Below, piece by piece: positions 28,974 through 38,802 of a stretch of 64,000 nt of DNA. The DNA is from Pseudomonas poae (GTDB lineage: Bacteria; Pseudomonadota; Gammaproteobacteria; Pseudomonadales; Pseudomonadaceae), in NCBI GenBank assembly GCA_004000515.1, contig CP034537.1:2604001-2668000 (forward strand). The letters run 5' to 3'. The number at the start of each line of letters is the position of its first letter. The stretch's first letter is position 1. The notes under the pieces were generated by a model, which ran no database searches, had not been told where the DNA came from, and worked only from the letters and a program-made list of their open reading frames with translations. Position numbers and translations under genes: made by a program.

Positions 28974-31475
28974 ATGACCGCCATGACACGCTGCCTGGAC
29001 CGTCCTGGATTCATGCCCCGGCTGTCCTCCCATCATTTATTGCGTCCGCGCCTGGCCGAGCCTTTGTTGGCAGCGCAAGCCAGGGTCAAGTTGCTGTGCG
29101 CCCCTGGCGGCAGCGGCAAGAGCGCGCTGCTAGCCGAATGCGCCTTACAGGCACCCAAGGGCTGCCAGGTGTACTGGCTGCCGCTCAATGGCGTGGCCTT
29201 AAGTCCCCTCGAACTTTGCCAACGCCTGGCGCAAAACCTGGGCTTGGCGTTTATCGATGAAGCCACACTGCTGCGGGACCTCTCCCGCTGGCTGTCGCCT
29301 GCGTGGTTGTTCCTGGATGATTTCTGCCGGCTCCCCACGCCGGACACCGATGCCTTGCTCGACCGTCTGCTCACCGCCAGCAGCCCGGCGCTGACCTGGT
29401 GGTTGGGGGCGCGGCGGCGCCCGATGTGCAATTGGCCGCGCTTGCTGCTCGACGATGAACTGCTTGAATGCGGCGCCGACCTGGCGTTTACCCCTGCCGA
29501 AATCCAGCAGTTGTTCAACCATTCGCCGGGGCAGTCTGTCGACAACGTGCTGCAGTTCAGCGCCGGCTGGTGCGCCGGCGTGCGCATCGCGTTGCTGGGC
29601 GATGGTCATCCGCAAAAGACCTTGCTCGACTACCTGCAACACGAACTGTTCAGCACCTTGCCAACCGAATTGGCCGACGCCTGGCGCGTGCTCGCCCACC
29701 TGCCGCGCTTCAACGCTGGGTTGTGTGAGCACCTGTTTGGCTATGGCGACGGTGATCAATATTTGCGTGACTTGCAGGCCCTCGGTGCGTTCATCCAGCC
29801 GTGGGAAGACACTGACTGGCTGCAGGTCTTCCCGCCGCTCGCGCAATTGCTGCGTGACGAGCCGTGGCCAGCCAAGCGCTCCTGGCACCGACGCGCCTGC
29901 CAGTGGTTTACCGCCGAACAGGACTGGCAGGCCGCCTTCGAGCAGGCGTTGCTGGCCGAGGAGTACGAAGTGGCAGTGAGCCTGTTGCAGCACTTCAGTT
30001 TCGAGGACCTGTTCCGTCAACAGAACGCCGTGTTGCTGTTGCGCCTGCATGAGCAGCACGGCGATGAATTGATGCTCGGCTCGGCGCAACTGGTGGGCCT
30101 GGTCACCGCGGCGTTGCTGTTTGCCGGACGTTTTGACCAGGCCGCGCAGTGCATCGACCAGTTGGCGCGGTTTGCCCCGCAGCCGACGGCCGCGCAGCAA
30201 CGCTACCTGCTGGCGCGCTGGCAGGCGCAATGGGGTTGGCTGTTGCATTTGGGCGGTGATGCCGAGCGTTCTCGTGTGCATTTTCTTGAAGCGTTGCAAG
30301 CGTTGCCCGACAGCGCGTGGACGTCGCGACTGATGTGCCTGTCGGGGCTCACCCAACAAGCCTTGTTGCGCGGTGAGCTGGACGTGGCCCAGTCACTTAA
30401 TCGTGAGGCGCTGTGCCTGGCGCGTGCCCATGGCTCGTTGCTGCTGGAAGCGCTGCTTGAGCTGGACCATGCACAGTTGCTGGAACAGCGCGGCGCACCG
30501 TATCGCGCGCAAAGCTTGCTGGAGAATGTGCAGGGGATACTGCTCAAACAACGGCTCAAGGCCGGGCCCTTGGTAGGACGTATCGCTTTGCGGCGTGGGC
30601 ATTTGGCATTGCGCCAGGGGCAGGACAGCCTGGCCGCAGAATGTTTCGAGAACGGCTTGAAGATGTGCCTGCACAGTCAGGACAAACGTGTGCTCTACGG
30701 GTTTCTAGGCCTGGCGTTGCTGGCTGCCAACCGCGGCGACTATGCCCAGGCTTTTGTCCAGTTACGCGACGCCGAGCGCCTGATGCAGCAACGCCAGGTA
30801 CCGGACACGGTATACCGCGCGGTATTGCTGCTGGTCAGCGGGCACTTCTGGTTGCAGCAGGGCCGTGCGGAGTTGACGGTGGAAGCGGTGCGCCGTGTGC
30901 TGCGCCATTTCCGTGGGCCCACGGCCAAGCAAGCGCCGCCGGCAACCCTGGAGCTGATCCCACGGCTCGAGTATCTGCTGGTGTTGGCCGAGGTCAAAGT
31001 GGGCTGCGCCGAGCAGCCGGTGGCCCGGTTGATGGCATTGTTGGAAAGCACTCATCAGCGCGGCATGCTCTGCCTGGAGACCGAGTTGCACCTGGTGCTG
31101 GGGGAAGTGGCCTGGCGGGTCGGCGATCCTGTTCTTGCCCGACGGTCGCTGCAAACCGGGCTGGAGCTGGCGGCGCGCTGCCAGGTTCAGCAGGCCATTC
31201 GCGAGCTGCGTCTGCGTTCGCCAGGCTTGTTGAGTGAGTTGGGCATGGAGCCTCAGGCCTCAACGCCAGGTACCGTGGAAAACCCCCTCAGCCAGCGCGA
31301 GTTGGAAGTGTTGCAACTGATCGCCCAGGGCAGCTCGAACCTGGAAATCGCCGACCGGCTGTTTATCTCCCTGCACACCGTCAAGACGCACGCGCGGCGT
31401 ATCCACAGCAAGCTCGGTGTGGAGCGGCGCACGCAAGCGGTGGCCAAGGCCAAGACGTTGGGCTTGATGGTCTAG
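28974..31475 (+). CDS. LuxR-family regulator, MalT/LAL type
   Basis: 833 residues. The Walker A motif [10 protein letters not shown] is at about 42-51 and the Walker B-like LFLDDFCRL near 120. A long helical TPR-like middle follows, and a C-terminal LuxR HTH ([23 protein letters not shown], cut here, then [16 protein letters not shown]). Such large ATP-binding regulators sense a small ligand. Its place next to the DUF1302/DUF1329 pair suggests it controls them. Convergent with the AraC gene; their stops share CTAG. Confidence 0.9.
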   Translation: MTAMTRCLDRPGFMPRLSSHHLLRPRLAEPLLAAQARVKLLCAPGGSGKSALLAECALQAPKGCQVYWLPLNGVALSPLELCQRLAQNLGLAFIDEATLLRDLSRWLSPAWLFLDDFCRLPTPDTDALLDRLLTASSPALTWWLGARRRPMCNWPRLLLDDELLECGADLAFTPAEIQQLFNHSPGQSVDNVLQFSAGWCAGVRIALLGDGHPQKTLLDYLQHELFSTLPTELADAWRVLAHLPRFNAGLCEHLFGYGDGDQYLRDLQALGAFIQPWEDTDWLQVFPPLAQLLRDEPWPAKRSWHRRACQWFTAEQDWQAAFEQALLAEEYEVAVSLLQHFSFEDLFRQQNAVLLLRLHEQHGDELMLGSAQLVGLVTAALLFAGRFDQAAQCIDQLARFAPQPTAAQQRYLLARWQAQWGWLLHLGGDAERSRVHFLEALQALPDSAWTSRLMCLSGLTQQALLRGELDVAQSLNREALCLARAHGSLLLEALLELDHAQLLEQRGAPYRAQSLLENVQGILLKQRLKAGPLVGRIALRRGHLALRQGQDSLAAECFENGLKMCLHSQDKRVLYGFLGLALLAANRGDYAQAFVQLRDAERLMQQRQVPDTVYRAVLLLVSGHFWLQQGRAELTVEAVRRVLRHFRGPTAKQAPPATLELIPRLEYLLVLAEVKVGCAEQPVARLMALLESTHQRGMLCLETELHLVLGEVAWRVGDPVLARRSLQTGLELAARCQVQQAIRELRLRSPGLLSELGMEPQASTPGTVENPLSQRELEVLQLIAQGSSNLEIADRLFISLHTVKTHARRIHSKLGVERRTQAVAKAKTLGLMV

Positions 31476-32347
31476 GCGCAGAACGCCTGGCGGTACTCGC
31501 CGGGCGTGGCGCCCATGGTTTGGCGAAAGCGATGGGTAAAGTGGCTGGCGCTGGAGAAACCGCACATCCACGCGATCTCACCCAAGGGCAGGGCGCCGCT
31601 GCGCAGCAGGGCCTGGGCGCGGGTCAGCCGGCGCGCCAATAGATATTGGTGAGGCGGCAAGCCGAAGCTTTGGCGGAACATCCGCGCGAAATGGTATTCG
31701 GACAGCGCGCACATCCCGGCCAGTTGCCCGAGGCTGATCGGGTCTTCCAGGTGCTGGTCGATGTACTCCACCAACAACCGCCGTTGGTGCGCGGCCAATC
31801 CGCCTTTCAAGCGCAACCCTTCGCGAGCGCCGACCTGGCTGAGCAGGGTGTGGCTGAGCATTTCATGGGCCAGGCTGCTGGTCAGCAGGCGTTCGGCGGG
31901 TTCATGCCAGTTCAACGCAATAAGCTGATGGAAGCGACGCGCTTGGCTGGGGGCTTCCAGGAACGTGCTTTCGCGCAATTGCAGCGTGCGCGGTTCGCGG
32001 TCCAGCAGGGTGACGCAGCCGAGGGCGAATTGCTCCGGGCTGAAATACACGTGTGCCAGGCGGATTTCGCCGTTGATCACCCAGGCGGATTGATGTTCGG
32101 CTGGCAGGATGCACAGCTTGTCGGGCCCGCCCTTGGTGCCCGGCTGGTCACGCCGAAAGGTGCCGGTGCCACCGCCGATGTAGCACGACAAGGTGTGATG
32201 GCTTGGCGCCTGGTAGTCCTGGGCATCGTGATGGTTGCTCCACAAGGCCGCAGACAAGCCGTCACCGAGCTCGGCGCAGGCCTCCAGGCGTGCGTTGGGC
32301 GAGCGGTTAAGGGCTTGAAAGACTTGCAGCGATTCCAGATCAGGCAT
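31472..32347 (-). CDS. AraC-family transcriptional regulator
   Basis: 291 residues. The N-terminal ligand or cupin-like region (1-180) is followed by a C-terminal double HTH ([20 protein letters not shown] and [20 protein letters not shown], then GATPGEYRQ). It is divergent from the EamA transporter gene across 138 bases and so may control it. It ends at 31472, sharing four bases with the LuxR gene stop. Confidence 0.9.
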   Translation of the reverse strand: MPDLESLQVFQALNRSPNARLEACAELGDGLSAALWSNHHDAQDYQAPSHHTLSCYIGGGTGTFRRDQPGTKGGPDKLCILPAEHQSAWVINGEIRLAHVYFSPEQFALGCVTLLDREPRTLQLRESTFLEAPSQARRFHQLIALNWHEPAERLLTSSLAHEMLSHTLLSQVGAREGLRLKGGLAAHQRRLLVEYIDQHLEDPISLGQLAGMCALSEYHFARMFRQSFGLPPHQYLLARRLTRAQALLRSGALPLGEIAWMCGFSSASHFTHRFRQTMGATPGEYRQAFCA

Positions 32348-32485
32348 GGTGAGTACTCTTTGACGCCTTGCATCCTACTCCGCGCGGCGATGGCTGTGAT
32401 CCCACCTCCCGACAAAAGCGCAAGATTGTGCAAGCGCCTTGCGCGGGTTCAGGGCAACACTGTGGCTCAATCGATGGAGCCCGCT

Positions 32486-33388
32486 ATGAACCTTTCCCTG
32501 TACCTACTCACCGTGCTGATCTGGGGCACCACCTGGATCGCCCTCAAATGGCAGTTGGGCGTAGTGGCGATCCCGGTGTCCATCGTTTATCGCTTTGGCC
32601 TGGCGGCGCTGGTGCTGTTTGCGCTGTTGTTGGTGAGCCGCAAGTTGCAGGTGATGAACCGGCGCGGGCATTTGATCTGCCTGGCCCAGGGGCTGTGCCT
32701 GTTTTGCGTGAACTTCATGTGCTTTCTCACCGCCAGCCAATGGATCCCCAGCGGACTGGTGGCGGTGGTGTTTTCCACGGCCACCCTGTGGAACGCGCTG
32801 AATGCCCGAGTGTTCTTCGGCCAGCGGGTGGCGCGCAACGTATTGATGGGCGGCGGGCTTGGTCTGGCAGGGCTGGGCTTGCTGTTCTGGCCAGAACTGG
32901 TGGGACATACCGCCAGCCCGCAGACCTTGCTCGGCCTGGGCCTGGCGCTGCTGGGGACGATGTGTTTCTCGGCGGGCAATATGCTCTCGAGCCTGCAACA
33001 GAAGGCCGGGCTCAAGCCGCTGACCACCAATGCCTGGGGCATGGCCTACGGCTCAGCGATGTTGGCCACGTACTGCGCGGTGCGCGGTATTCCGTTCGAG
33101 ATGGATTGGAGTGCGCGGTACATCGGCGCGCTGTGGTACCTGGTCATCCCGGGTTCGGTGATTGGTTTTACCGCGTACCTGACCCTGGTCGGGCGCATGG
33201 GGCCGGAGCGTGCGGCGTATTGCACCGTGTTGTTCCCGGTGGTGGCGTTGAATGTGTCGGCGTTTGCCGAGGGCTACCAGTGGACGGCACCGGCGCTGGC
33301 GGGGTTGGTGCTGGTGATGTTGGGGAATGTGTTGGTGTTCAGGAAGCCTAAGCCTGTGAACACGATCCTCAAGGTACAGCAGGTCTAA
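32486..33388 (+). CDS. EamA/DMT-family transporter
   Basis: 300 residues with about ten hydrophobic helices in two EamA repeats; WGTTWIALKWQLG is at the N-terminus and PERAAYCTVLFPVVALNVSA near the end. It is an inner-membrane exporter of small metabolites, possibly amino acids. The start at 32486 is preceded by GGAG with good spacing; ATG at 32474 is upstream in frame. A REP pair begins right at the stop. Confidence 0.9.
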   Translation: MNLSLYLLTVLIWGTTWIALKWQLGVVAIPVSIVYRFGLAALVLFALLLVSRKLQVMNRRGHLICLAQGLCLFCVNFMCFLTASQWIPSGLVAVVFSTATLWNALNARVFFGQRVARNVLMGGGLGLAGLGLLFWPELVGHTASPQTLLGLGLALLGTMCFSAGNMLSSLQQKAGLKPLTTNAWGMAYGSAMLATYCAVRGIPFEMDWSARYIGALWYLVIPGSVIGFTAYLTLVGRMGPERAAYCTVLFPVVALNVSAFAEGYQWTAPALAGLVLVMLGNVLVFRKPKPVNTILKVQQV

Positions 33389-33476
33389 TGTGGGAGCTGG
33401 CTTGCTTGCGATAGCGGTGTATCAGCCAGCTCACTTTTAACTGACCCAATGCTATCGCAGGCAAGCCAGCTCCCAC
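33389..33476. repeat. REP pair (REPIN)
   Basis: TGTGGGAGCTGGCTTGCTTGC and GCAGGCAAGCCAGCTCCCAC face each other in the gap between the convergent EamA and norR genes, starting at the EamA stop codon. The spacer AGCGGTGTATCAG also occurs in the copy at 60009. Confidence 0.9.
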
Positions 33477-33496
33477 CTTTGAACTCAGTGTGCTCG

Positions 33497-35020
33497 TTAT
33501 TTCAATCCAAGCCGCTTTGCCATGCGCCCCAGGTTGGCGCGGTCCAGGCCGAGTTCGCGGGCGGCACTGGCCCAGTTGCGCTGATGGCGTTCCAGGCAGG
33601 CGCTGATGATCTGGCGCTGAAAGTGCTCGGTGGCCTGACGCAGGTCGCCGGTGACGATGGGGATCTCCTCGGTCGGTGCTTCGATGGCGGGCGCGCTAAC
33701 GTCCGGCAAGTCCAGGTCCTGGGCACTCAGGCTGAGAATCTTCGGCCGCTCGCGGCAGTTACCCAAGGCTTTCAGGGCACTGCGGCCGATCAGGTGTTCC
33801 AATTCACGCACATTGCCCGGCCAGTTGTAGGCCAACAGCGCCGCCTGCGCATCGGCGGTCAGGCGCAGGCTGCCCAGGCCCATGCGTGAGCGGTTCTGTT
33901 CGAGGAAGAAGCCGGCCAGCAGCAGCACATCCCGCCCGCGCTCGCGCAAGGCTGGCACTTGCAGCGGGTAGACGCTGAGGCGGTGGTAGAAGTCGGCGCG
34001 GTAGCGGCCGTTGCGCACTTCGTCGGCCAGGTCGCGGTTGGTGGCGGCGATCAGGCGCACATCCACGTGGTGTTCCTTGTCCGAACCCAGGCGCTGTAAC
34101 TGGCCACTTTGCAACACCCGCAGCAGCTTGGCCTGTACGGACAGGGACAGCTCGCCCACTTCATCGAGGAACAGCGTGCCTCCATTGGCCAGCTCGAACT
34201 TGCCGCGCCGCTCGTTCAGTGCGCCGGTGAAGGCGCCGCGCACATGGCCAAACAGCTCGCTCTCCACCAGGGTTTCCGGCAGGGCGGCGCAGTTGAGGCT
34301 GATCAGCGGTTTGTCGGCCCGCGTTGAGGCGGCGTGGATCGCCTGGGCCACCAGCTCTTTGCCCACCCCGGTTTCGCCGGTGATCAGCACGGTAAGGTCG
34401 CTGCCGCCCACCAGCTTGATCTCTTCCACCAGGTGCTTGTGCGCCTTGCTCTGGCCGATCATTTCCTTGTGTTGCTGGCCGCTGGCCTCGCGGTAGATTT
34501 CGGCGCGCAGGGTCAGGCGTTCGATACGTTCGGCCACGTTGACGGTGGCCGCGGCGAGGCTGGCGAAGGCTTGCAGGGCGTCCAGCTCGACGCGTTCGAA
34601 GCGCTCAGTGTCGAGGGCGTCGAGGGTCAACAGCCCCCAGGGCTGATCGTCGACGAACAGCGGGCAGCCCATGCAATCGTGGACTTCCAGATGCCCATGC
34701 AGGCCATCGACCAGGCCGTCATAGGGGTCGGGCAGTTCGCTGTCACTGTCGAAGCGCGTCGGACCAGGGCTGCTCAGCAGCACGGCAAAGCGCGGGTGCT
34801 CACTGACCTTGAAGCGCCGGCCCAGGGTGTCGGGACTCAGGCCATCCACCGCCAGCGGCACCAGCCATTCACCGTCCAGGCGCAGCAGGGCGGCGGCATC
34901 GCACGGCAGCAGGGCGCGCATGGCTTGCAGCAGGCGGCGGTAGCGCTCGCCTTCAGGCAGTTCGCGGGACAGGTCGGCGACCAGGGGCAGCAGGGTGGTG
35001 AGCAACGATTGCGCAGTCAT
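33497..35020 (-). CDS. norR: NO-responsive sigma-54 activator NorR
   Basis: 507 residues. The N-terminal GAF domain (1-170), which holds non-haem iron that binds NO in this family, is followed by the AAA+ domain with GETGVGKE (Walker A), ESELFGHVRGAFTGA (sigma-54 contact) and GGTLFLDEVGEL (Walker B), and a C-terminal Fis-type HTH (NWASAARELGLDRANLGRM). It activates hmp, divergent across 147 bases that hold three NorR-type sites. P. aeruginosa calls the equivalent FhpR. Confidence 0.95.
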   Translation of the reverse strand: MTAQSLLTTLLPLVADLSRELPEGERYRRLLQAMRALLPCDAAALLRLDGEWLVPLAVDGLSPDTLGRRFKVSEHPRFAVLLSSPGPTRFDSDSELPDPYDGLVDGLHGHLEVHDCMGCPLFVDDQPWGLLTLDALDTERFERVELDALQAFASLAAATVNVAERIERLTLRAEIYREASGQQHKEMIGQSKAHKHLVEEIKLVGGSDLTVLITGETGVGKELVAQAIHAASTRADKPLISLNCAALPETLVESELFGHVRGAFTGALNERRGKFELANGGTLFLDEVGELSLSVQAKLLRVLQSGQLQRLGSDKEHHVDVRLIAATNRDLADEVRNGRYRADFYHRLSVYPLQVPALRERGRDVLLLAGFFLEQNRSRMGLGSLRLTADAQAALLAYNWPGNVRELEHLIGRSALKALGNCRERPKILSLSAQDLDLPDVSAPAIEAPTEEIPIVTGDLRQATEHFQRQIISACLERHQRNWASAARELGLDRANLGRMAKRLGLK

Positions 35021-35034
35021 AATGACTCCTTGTA

Positions 35035-35096
35035 GTCCTTATGACTATACGGCGTAGGAAGTCATACTGACTACATTGATTTTAAGTCATTGATAA
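35035..35096. promoter_or_regulatory. Three NorR-type binding sites in norR-hmp intergenic region
   Basis: GTCCTTATGAC (35035-35045) and GTCATACTGAC (35061-35071) match GT-N7-AC exactly. GTCATTGATAA (35086-35096) is a near match. The spacing is 26 and 25 bases, as for the triple enhancer sites of NorR. Confidence 0.65.
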
Positions 35097-35112
35097 ATAA
35101 CGATTTATAAGT

Positions 35113-35127
35113 TGGCACGAATACTGA
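35113..35127 (+). promoter_or_regulatory. Candidate sigma-54 promoter of hmp
   Basis: TGGCACGAATACTGA has the -24 GG with TGGCACG intact, and GA in place of the -12 GC ten bases on. It lies downstream of the NorR sites and about 40 bases before hmp. The imperfect -12 lowers confidence. Confidence 0.5.
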
Positions 35128-35167
35128 GTAAGCAAAGGCAATCAGTCAAAAGACCCAGGAGTCTGCC

Positions 35168-36348
35168 ATGCTTAGTGCCCAAGACCGTGCCATCGTCAAA
35201 TCCACTGTGCCCCTGCTGGAAAGCGGCGGCGAAGCGCTGATCACCCATTTCTACCGCATGATGCTCTCCGAGTACCCAGAAGTTCGCCCGTTGTTCAACC
35301 AGGCTCACCAGGCCAGCGGCGACCAGCCCCGTGCCTTGGCCAATGGCGTGCTGATGTACGCGCGGCACATCGACCAATTGGACCAACTGGGCGACTTGGT
35401 GGCCAAGATCATCAACAAGCACGTGGCCCTGCAGATCTTGCCGGAGCATTACCCGATCGTGGGCGCGTGCCTGCTGCGGGCCATTTCCGAAGTGTTGGGC
35501 GATGAGATCGCTACCCCTGAGGTGATGAGTGCCTGGGGTGCGGCCTACGGCCAATTGGCGGATATCCTGATCGGCGCTGAAGCGGCGATTTATGACGAGA
35601 AAGCCCAGGCGCCGGGTGGCTGGCGGGGGCGCGGCCATTTCTGCTGGTCAAGCGTGTGGAGGAGAGCGACGAAATCATCTCCTTCTACTTTGCCCCGGTG
35701 GATAACGGCCCGATCCTGGCCGCAGCCCCAGGCCAATACATCGGCATGAAACTGGTGCTGGATGGCGAGGAAGTGCGCCGCAACTACTCGCTGTCGGCCC
35801 TGAGCGATTCGGGCCTGTACCGCATCAGCGTCAAGCGTGAGGCGGGTGGGCGGGTGTCCAACTACCTGCATGATCAGGTGCCTGTCGGTGCAACTATCGA
35901 CCTGTTCCCGCCCTCCGGTGAGTTCACCCTGGCCGCCAGCGACAAGCCCCTGGTGCTGATCAGCGGCGGCGTGGGTATCACCCCAACCTTGCCGATGCTG
36001 GAAGCGGCTCTGGCCACACAGCGCCCGGTGCACTTCATCCACTGCGCGCGCAACGGCGGGGTGCATGCGTTCCGTGACTGGGTCGATGGCCTGGCGGCGC
36101 AGCATCCGCAGCTCAAGCGTTTTTATTGCTACGCCGAGGACGATGGCGTGAGCCCGGCGGCGGACAAGGTCGGCCTGCTGAACCAGGAGCAACTGGCGGC
36201 GTGGTTGCCGGAGCAGCGGGATGTGGACGCGTACTTCCTGGGGCCTAAAGGTTTCATGGCGGCGATCAAGCGCCACCTCAAGGCGTTGGGTGTACCGGAG
36301 AAGCAAAGCCGGTATGAGTTCTTTGGGCCGGCTGCGGCGCTGGAGTAA
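35168..36348 (+). CDS. hmp: Flavohaemoglobin (NO dioxygenase), frameshifted
   Basis: 393 residues after repair, the normal length. The globin domain (1-140) has the proximal His in IINKHVALQILPEHY near 85. The FAD domain has EVRRNYSLSAL and the NAD domain SGGVGITPTLPML. The frame breaks at G5 35625-35629; one more G restores GGWRGARPFLLVKRVEESDE. It converts NO and O2 to nitrate. Divergent from norR and very likely activated by it through sigma-54. Confidence 0.95.
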
Positions 36349-36374
36349 GTTTTAACCGTCACATCGAGTCGGCG

Positions 36375-36445
36375 CCATCGCTGGCAAGCCCGGCTCCCAC
36401 AGGGAAATGGGGTGCTCTGTGGGAGCCGGGCTTGCCCGCGATGGC
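36375..36445. repeat. REP pair (REPIN), inverted orientation
   Basis: Here the arms point the other way: GCCATCGCTGGCAAGCCCGG first and CCGGGCTTGCCCGCGATGGC last, with only about 20 bases between. It lies between hmp and dsbB. Confidence 0.88.
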
Positions 36446-36562
36446 GTTCGTCCATTCACAACATTCCTCCTGATTAATCCGCTGTTAACGCCTCTCTGTT
36501 TAAACCACTCTCTGTGTGTAAACTTGCGGCCATTGGCTCGACCAGACAAAGGGAAACTTAAG

Positions 36563-37069
36563 ATGAGTGACGAATTGCGTTTAGGCAGGGAGCGGCGCTT
36601 TCTGGTGTTGCTGGGCATCATCTGCCTGGCGCTGATCGGCGGTGCACTTTATATGCAGGTGGTACTGGGCGAGGCACCTTGCCCGCTGTGCATCCTGCAG
36701 CGTTACGCCTTGCTGTTGATCGCGATCTTCGCGTTCATCGGCGCAGCCATGCGCACCAAGGGTGCCCTCACGTTTTTTGAAGGGCTGGTGATACTCAGTG
36801 CCCTCGGCGGCGTGGCGGCAGCCGGTCACCATGTGTACACGCAGTTCTTCCCCGAGGTCAGTTGCGGCGTCGATGTGCTGCAACCGATTGTCGATGAACT
36901 GCCACTGGCCAAAGTGTTCCCGCTGGGCTTCCAGGTCGATGGCTTCTGCAGCACGCCTTACCCGCCGGTGCTGGGCCTGTCCTTGGCGCAATGGGCGCTG
37001 GTGGCGTTCGTGCTGACAGTGATCCTGGTGCCACTGGGTATCTATCGCAATCGCCAACGCAACGCCTGA
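36563..37069 (+). CDS. dsbB: Disulfide bond formation protein DsbB
   Basis: 168 residues, four membrane helices. Both redox Cys pairs are present: C40-P-L-C43 and the periplasmic-loop pair C101 and C129. It reoxidises DsbA and passes electrons to ubiquinone, which fits its place next to the cyo oxidase genes. AAGATG-type start at 36563 with an upstream A/G-rich stretch. A strong terminator follows, separating it from cyo. Confidence 0.94.
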   Translation: MSDELRLGRERRFLVLLGIICLALIGGALYMQVVLGEAPCPLCILQRYALLLIAIFAFIGAAMRTKGALTFFEGLVILSALGGVAAAGHHVYTQFFPEVSCGVDVLQPIVDELPLAKVFPLGFQVDGFCSTPYPPVLGLSLAQWALVAFVLTVILVPLGIYRNRQRNA

Positions 37070-37080
37070 GTCGCTGCCTC

Positions 37081-37122
37081 AAAACGCCCCGGTCCTTCTT
37101 GAGGGAAGGCCGGGGCGTTTTT
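37081..37122 (+). terminator. Rho-independent terminator after dsbB
   Basis: AAAACGCCCCGG and CCGGGGCGTTTTT pair, with CTTC/GAAG extending the stem, around a short loop. Confidence 0.9.
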
Positions 37123-37860
37123 GCTGCGGGGATTTGTGAACGGAGCGTGACGCAGGACAATTTCAGGTGTGCGCAGTGTGCGACATGTTGTCACACGGAG
37201 GTTGCCGCAGGACGTTTCTGACCCGGTAAACCGGCGCTTAAATTTGCATCGCAAGGGTAAATTGTGCTGTCAGTTCGTCGTTTACACGCCGCCACAAGGC
37301 GTGCGCCACGTGAGTCATTCGGTGATGTCCGAATGCCTTGTTTTATGGGGGTTGCAACGGTTTTGCATGCCCTTACAGCGCGTAAGGGATGGGGTGGGTT
37401 GCCCAATAACACGGCAATTTTTGTGGTTTTTGTTGAGAATCGAACGCGATAAGATCGCGAACACTTGCAATAATGGTGAAGGATTATTGCTGTAATCGAT
37501 AAAAATTATTTCTTTATAAGACATGGTTTATACATCGCTAGCTAACTACAATCGCCCGCACTGAATGTCCGGTGCTGTTCAATATTTGAGCACTGGAGCG
37601 GTCGAGGGGCAGATGGATGGCTCTGTGCGACCCCAAGGTTCCGGCAGCCTTTCAACTACCCGCACCAAATGGAATTGGTCTGTAACAAGGCCTTTAACCA
37701 CGAAATCGAATAAGAACTCACCGCAGGTCCGTGAAACGTACAGTTATGGCGTGACGGGCAGGCTCTTATTCAATCGAAGAGAAATGCCAACCCTTGGCAG
37801 GGTGAAGTGTTGGCGATCAAAACCCAACTGCATTGCGCAAGCTGCTTTAGAGGTCGTGAG
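37123..37860 (+). other. Long upstream region of cyo operon
   Basis: About 740 bases without a supportable gene. An A/T-rich stretch (37486-37560) contains TACAAT at 37547-37552 as a possible -10, with a poor -35. I found no ANR/FNR-type TTGAT-N4-ATCAA site. A 99-codon frame at 37565-37864 overlaps the cyoA start out of frame and looks spurious. A long leader for cyoA is possible. Confidence 0.5.
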
Positions 37861-38799
37861 ATGAGTAAAACAGGTACCCCGATTACTAGGCTTTTGCCGC
37901 TGCTTGGCATGATGTTAATGCTGGGAGGCTGCAAGTGGACCTTGATGGACCCGAAAGGACAGATCGGTCTGGATCAACGAAACCTGATCATCACCGCCAC
38001 CCTGCTGATGCTGTTGGTTGTGGTGCCTGTGATCATCATGACCTTCGCCTTCGCCTGGAAATACCGTGCGTCGAACACCAGCGCGACCTACGCGCCGAAG
38101 TGGTCGCACTCCACCAAGATCGAAATCGCGGTGTGGCTGGTCCCGGTTCTCATCATCATCGCCTTGGGTTACATCACCTATAAGTCGACCCACGAGCTGG
38201 ACCCTTACCGTCCGCTGGAATCCGACGTCAAGCCGATCAACATCGAAGTGGTCGCGCTGGACTGGAAGTGGCTGTTCATCTACCCGGACCTGGGTATCGC
38301 CACTGTCAACGAGATCCAGTTCCCGGAGAACACCCCGCTTAACTTCCGGATCACCTCCGACGCCGTGATGAACTCGTTCTTCATCCCTGCTCTGGGCGGC
38401 CAGATCTACGCGATGGCAGGCATGCAGACTCGCCTGCACCTGATCGCCAACGAAAAAGCTGAAATGGAAGGCATCTCCGCTAACTACAGCGGCGCTGGCT
38501 TCACCGGCATGAAATTCAAAGCGATCTCGACGAGCCAGGAAGATTTCAACGCCTGGGTAGCCGAAGTCAAGGCCGCACCTAAACAGCTTGATCAAGCTGA
38601 ATACGACGCCCTGACCAAACCAAGCCAGAACAACCCAGTCGCCCTGTACTCCACGTACGAGCCGGACCTGTTTCAGAAAATCGTCGACAAGTACGAAGGT
38701 ATGAAGCCAGGCAAGCCGGTCAAGCACGAGAAGAAAGAAGTGGCCGCGGTTGAAGGTTCTGACACGGGCTCGCATTCAACTGCTGGGGCAGAGGAGTAA
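37861..38799 (+). CDS. cyoA: Cytochrome bo3 ubiquinol oxidase subunit II
   Basis: 312 residues. A lipoprotein signal has LMLGGCKW with the acylated Cys at 24, followed by two membrane helices and a periplasmic cupredoxin domain (VVALDWKWLFIYPDLG; DAVMNSFFIPALGGQIYAM) that lacks CuA ligands, as expected for a quinol oxidase. The tail is Lys/Glu-rich. GAGGTCGT precedes the start at 37861. First gene of cyoABCDE. Confidence 0.97.
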   Translation: MSKTGTPITRLLPLLGMMLMLGGCKWTLMDPKGQIGLDQRNLIITATLLMLLVVVPVIIMTFAFAWKYRASNTSATYAPKWSHSTKIEIAVWLVPVLIIIALGYITYKSTHELDPYRPLESDVKPINIEVVALDWKWLFIYPDLGIATVNEIQFPENTPLNFRITSDAVMNSFFIPALGGQIYAMAGMQTRLHLIANEKAEMEGISANYSGAGFTGMKFKAISTSQEDFNAWVAEVKAAPKQLDQAEYDALTKPSQNNPVALYSTYEPDLFQKIVDKYEGMKPGKPVKHEKKEVAAVEGSDTGSHSTAGAEE

Positions 38800-38802
38800 A
38801 CG

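Noticed and set aside
29199..30359. 386-codon leftward frame opposite the LuxR gene
   Set aside because: Antisense shadow with low-complexity Gln/Arg-rich translation.
31646..32485. N-terminal extension of the EamA transporter (open frame from 31646)
   Set aside because: It lies opposite the AraC gene, and a good ribosome-binding site marks the start at 32486.
37565..37864. 99-codon rightward frame before cyoA
   Set aside because: It overlaps the cyoA start out of frame, has no ribosome-binding site and no sensible domain. More likely cyo leader.
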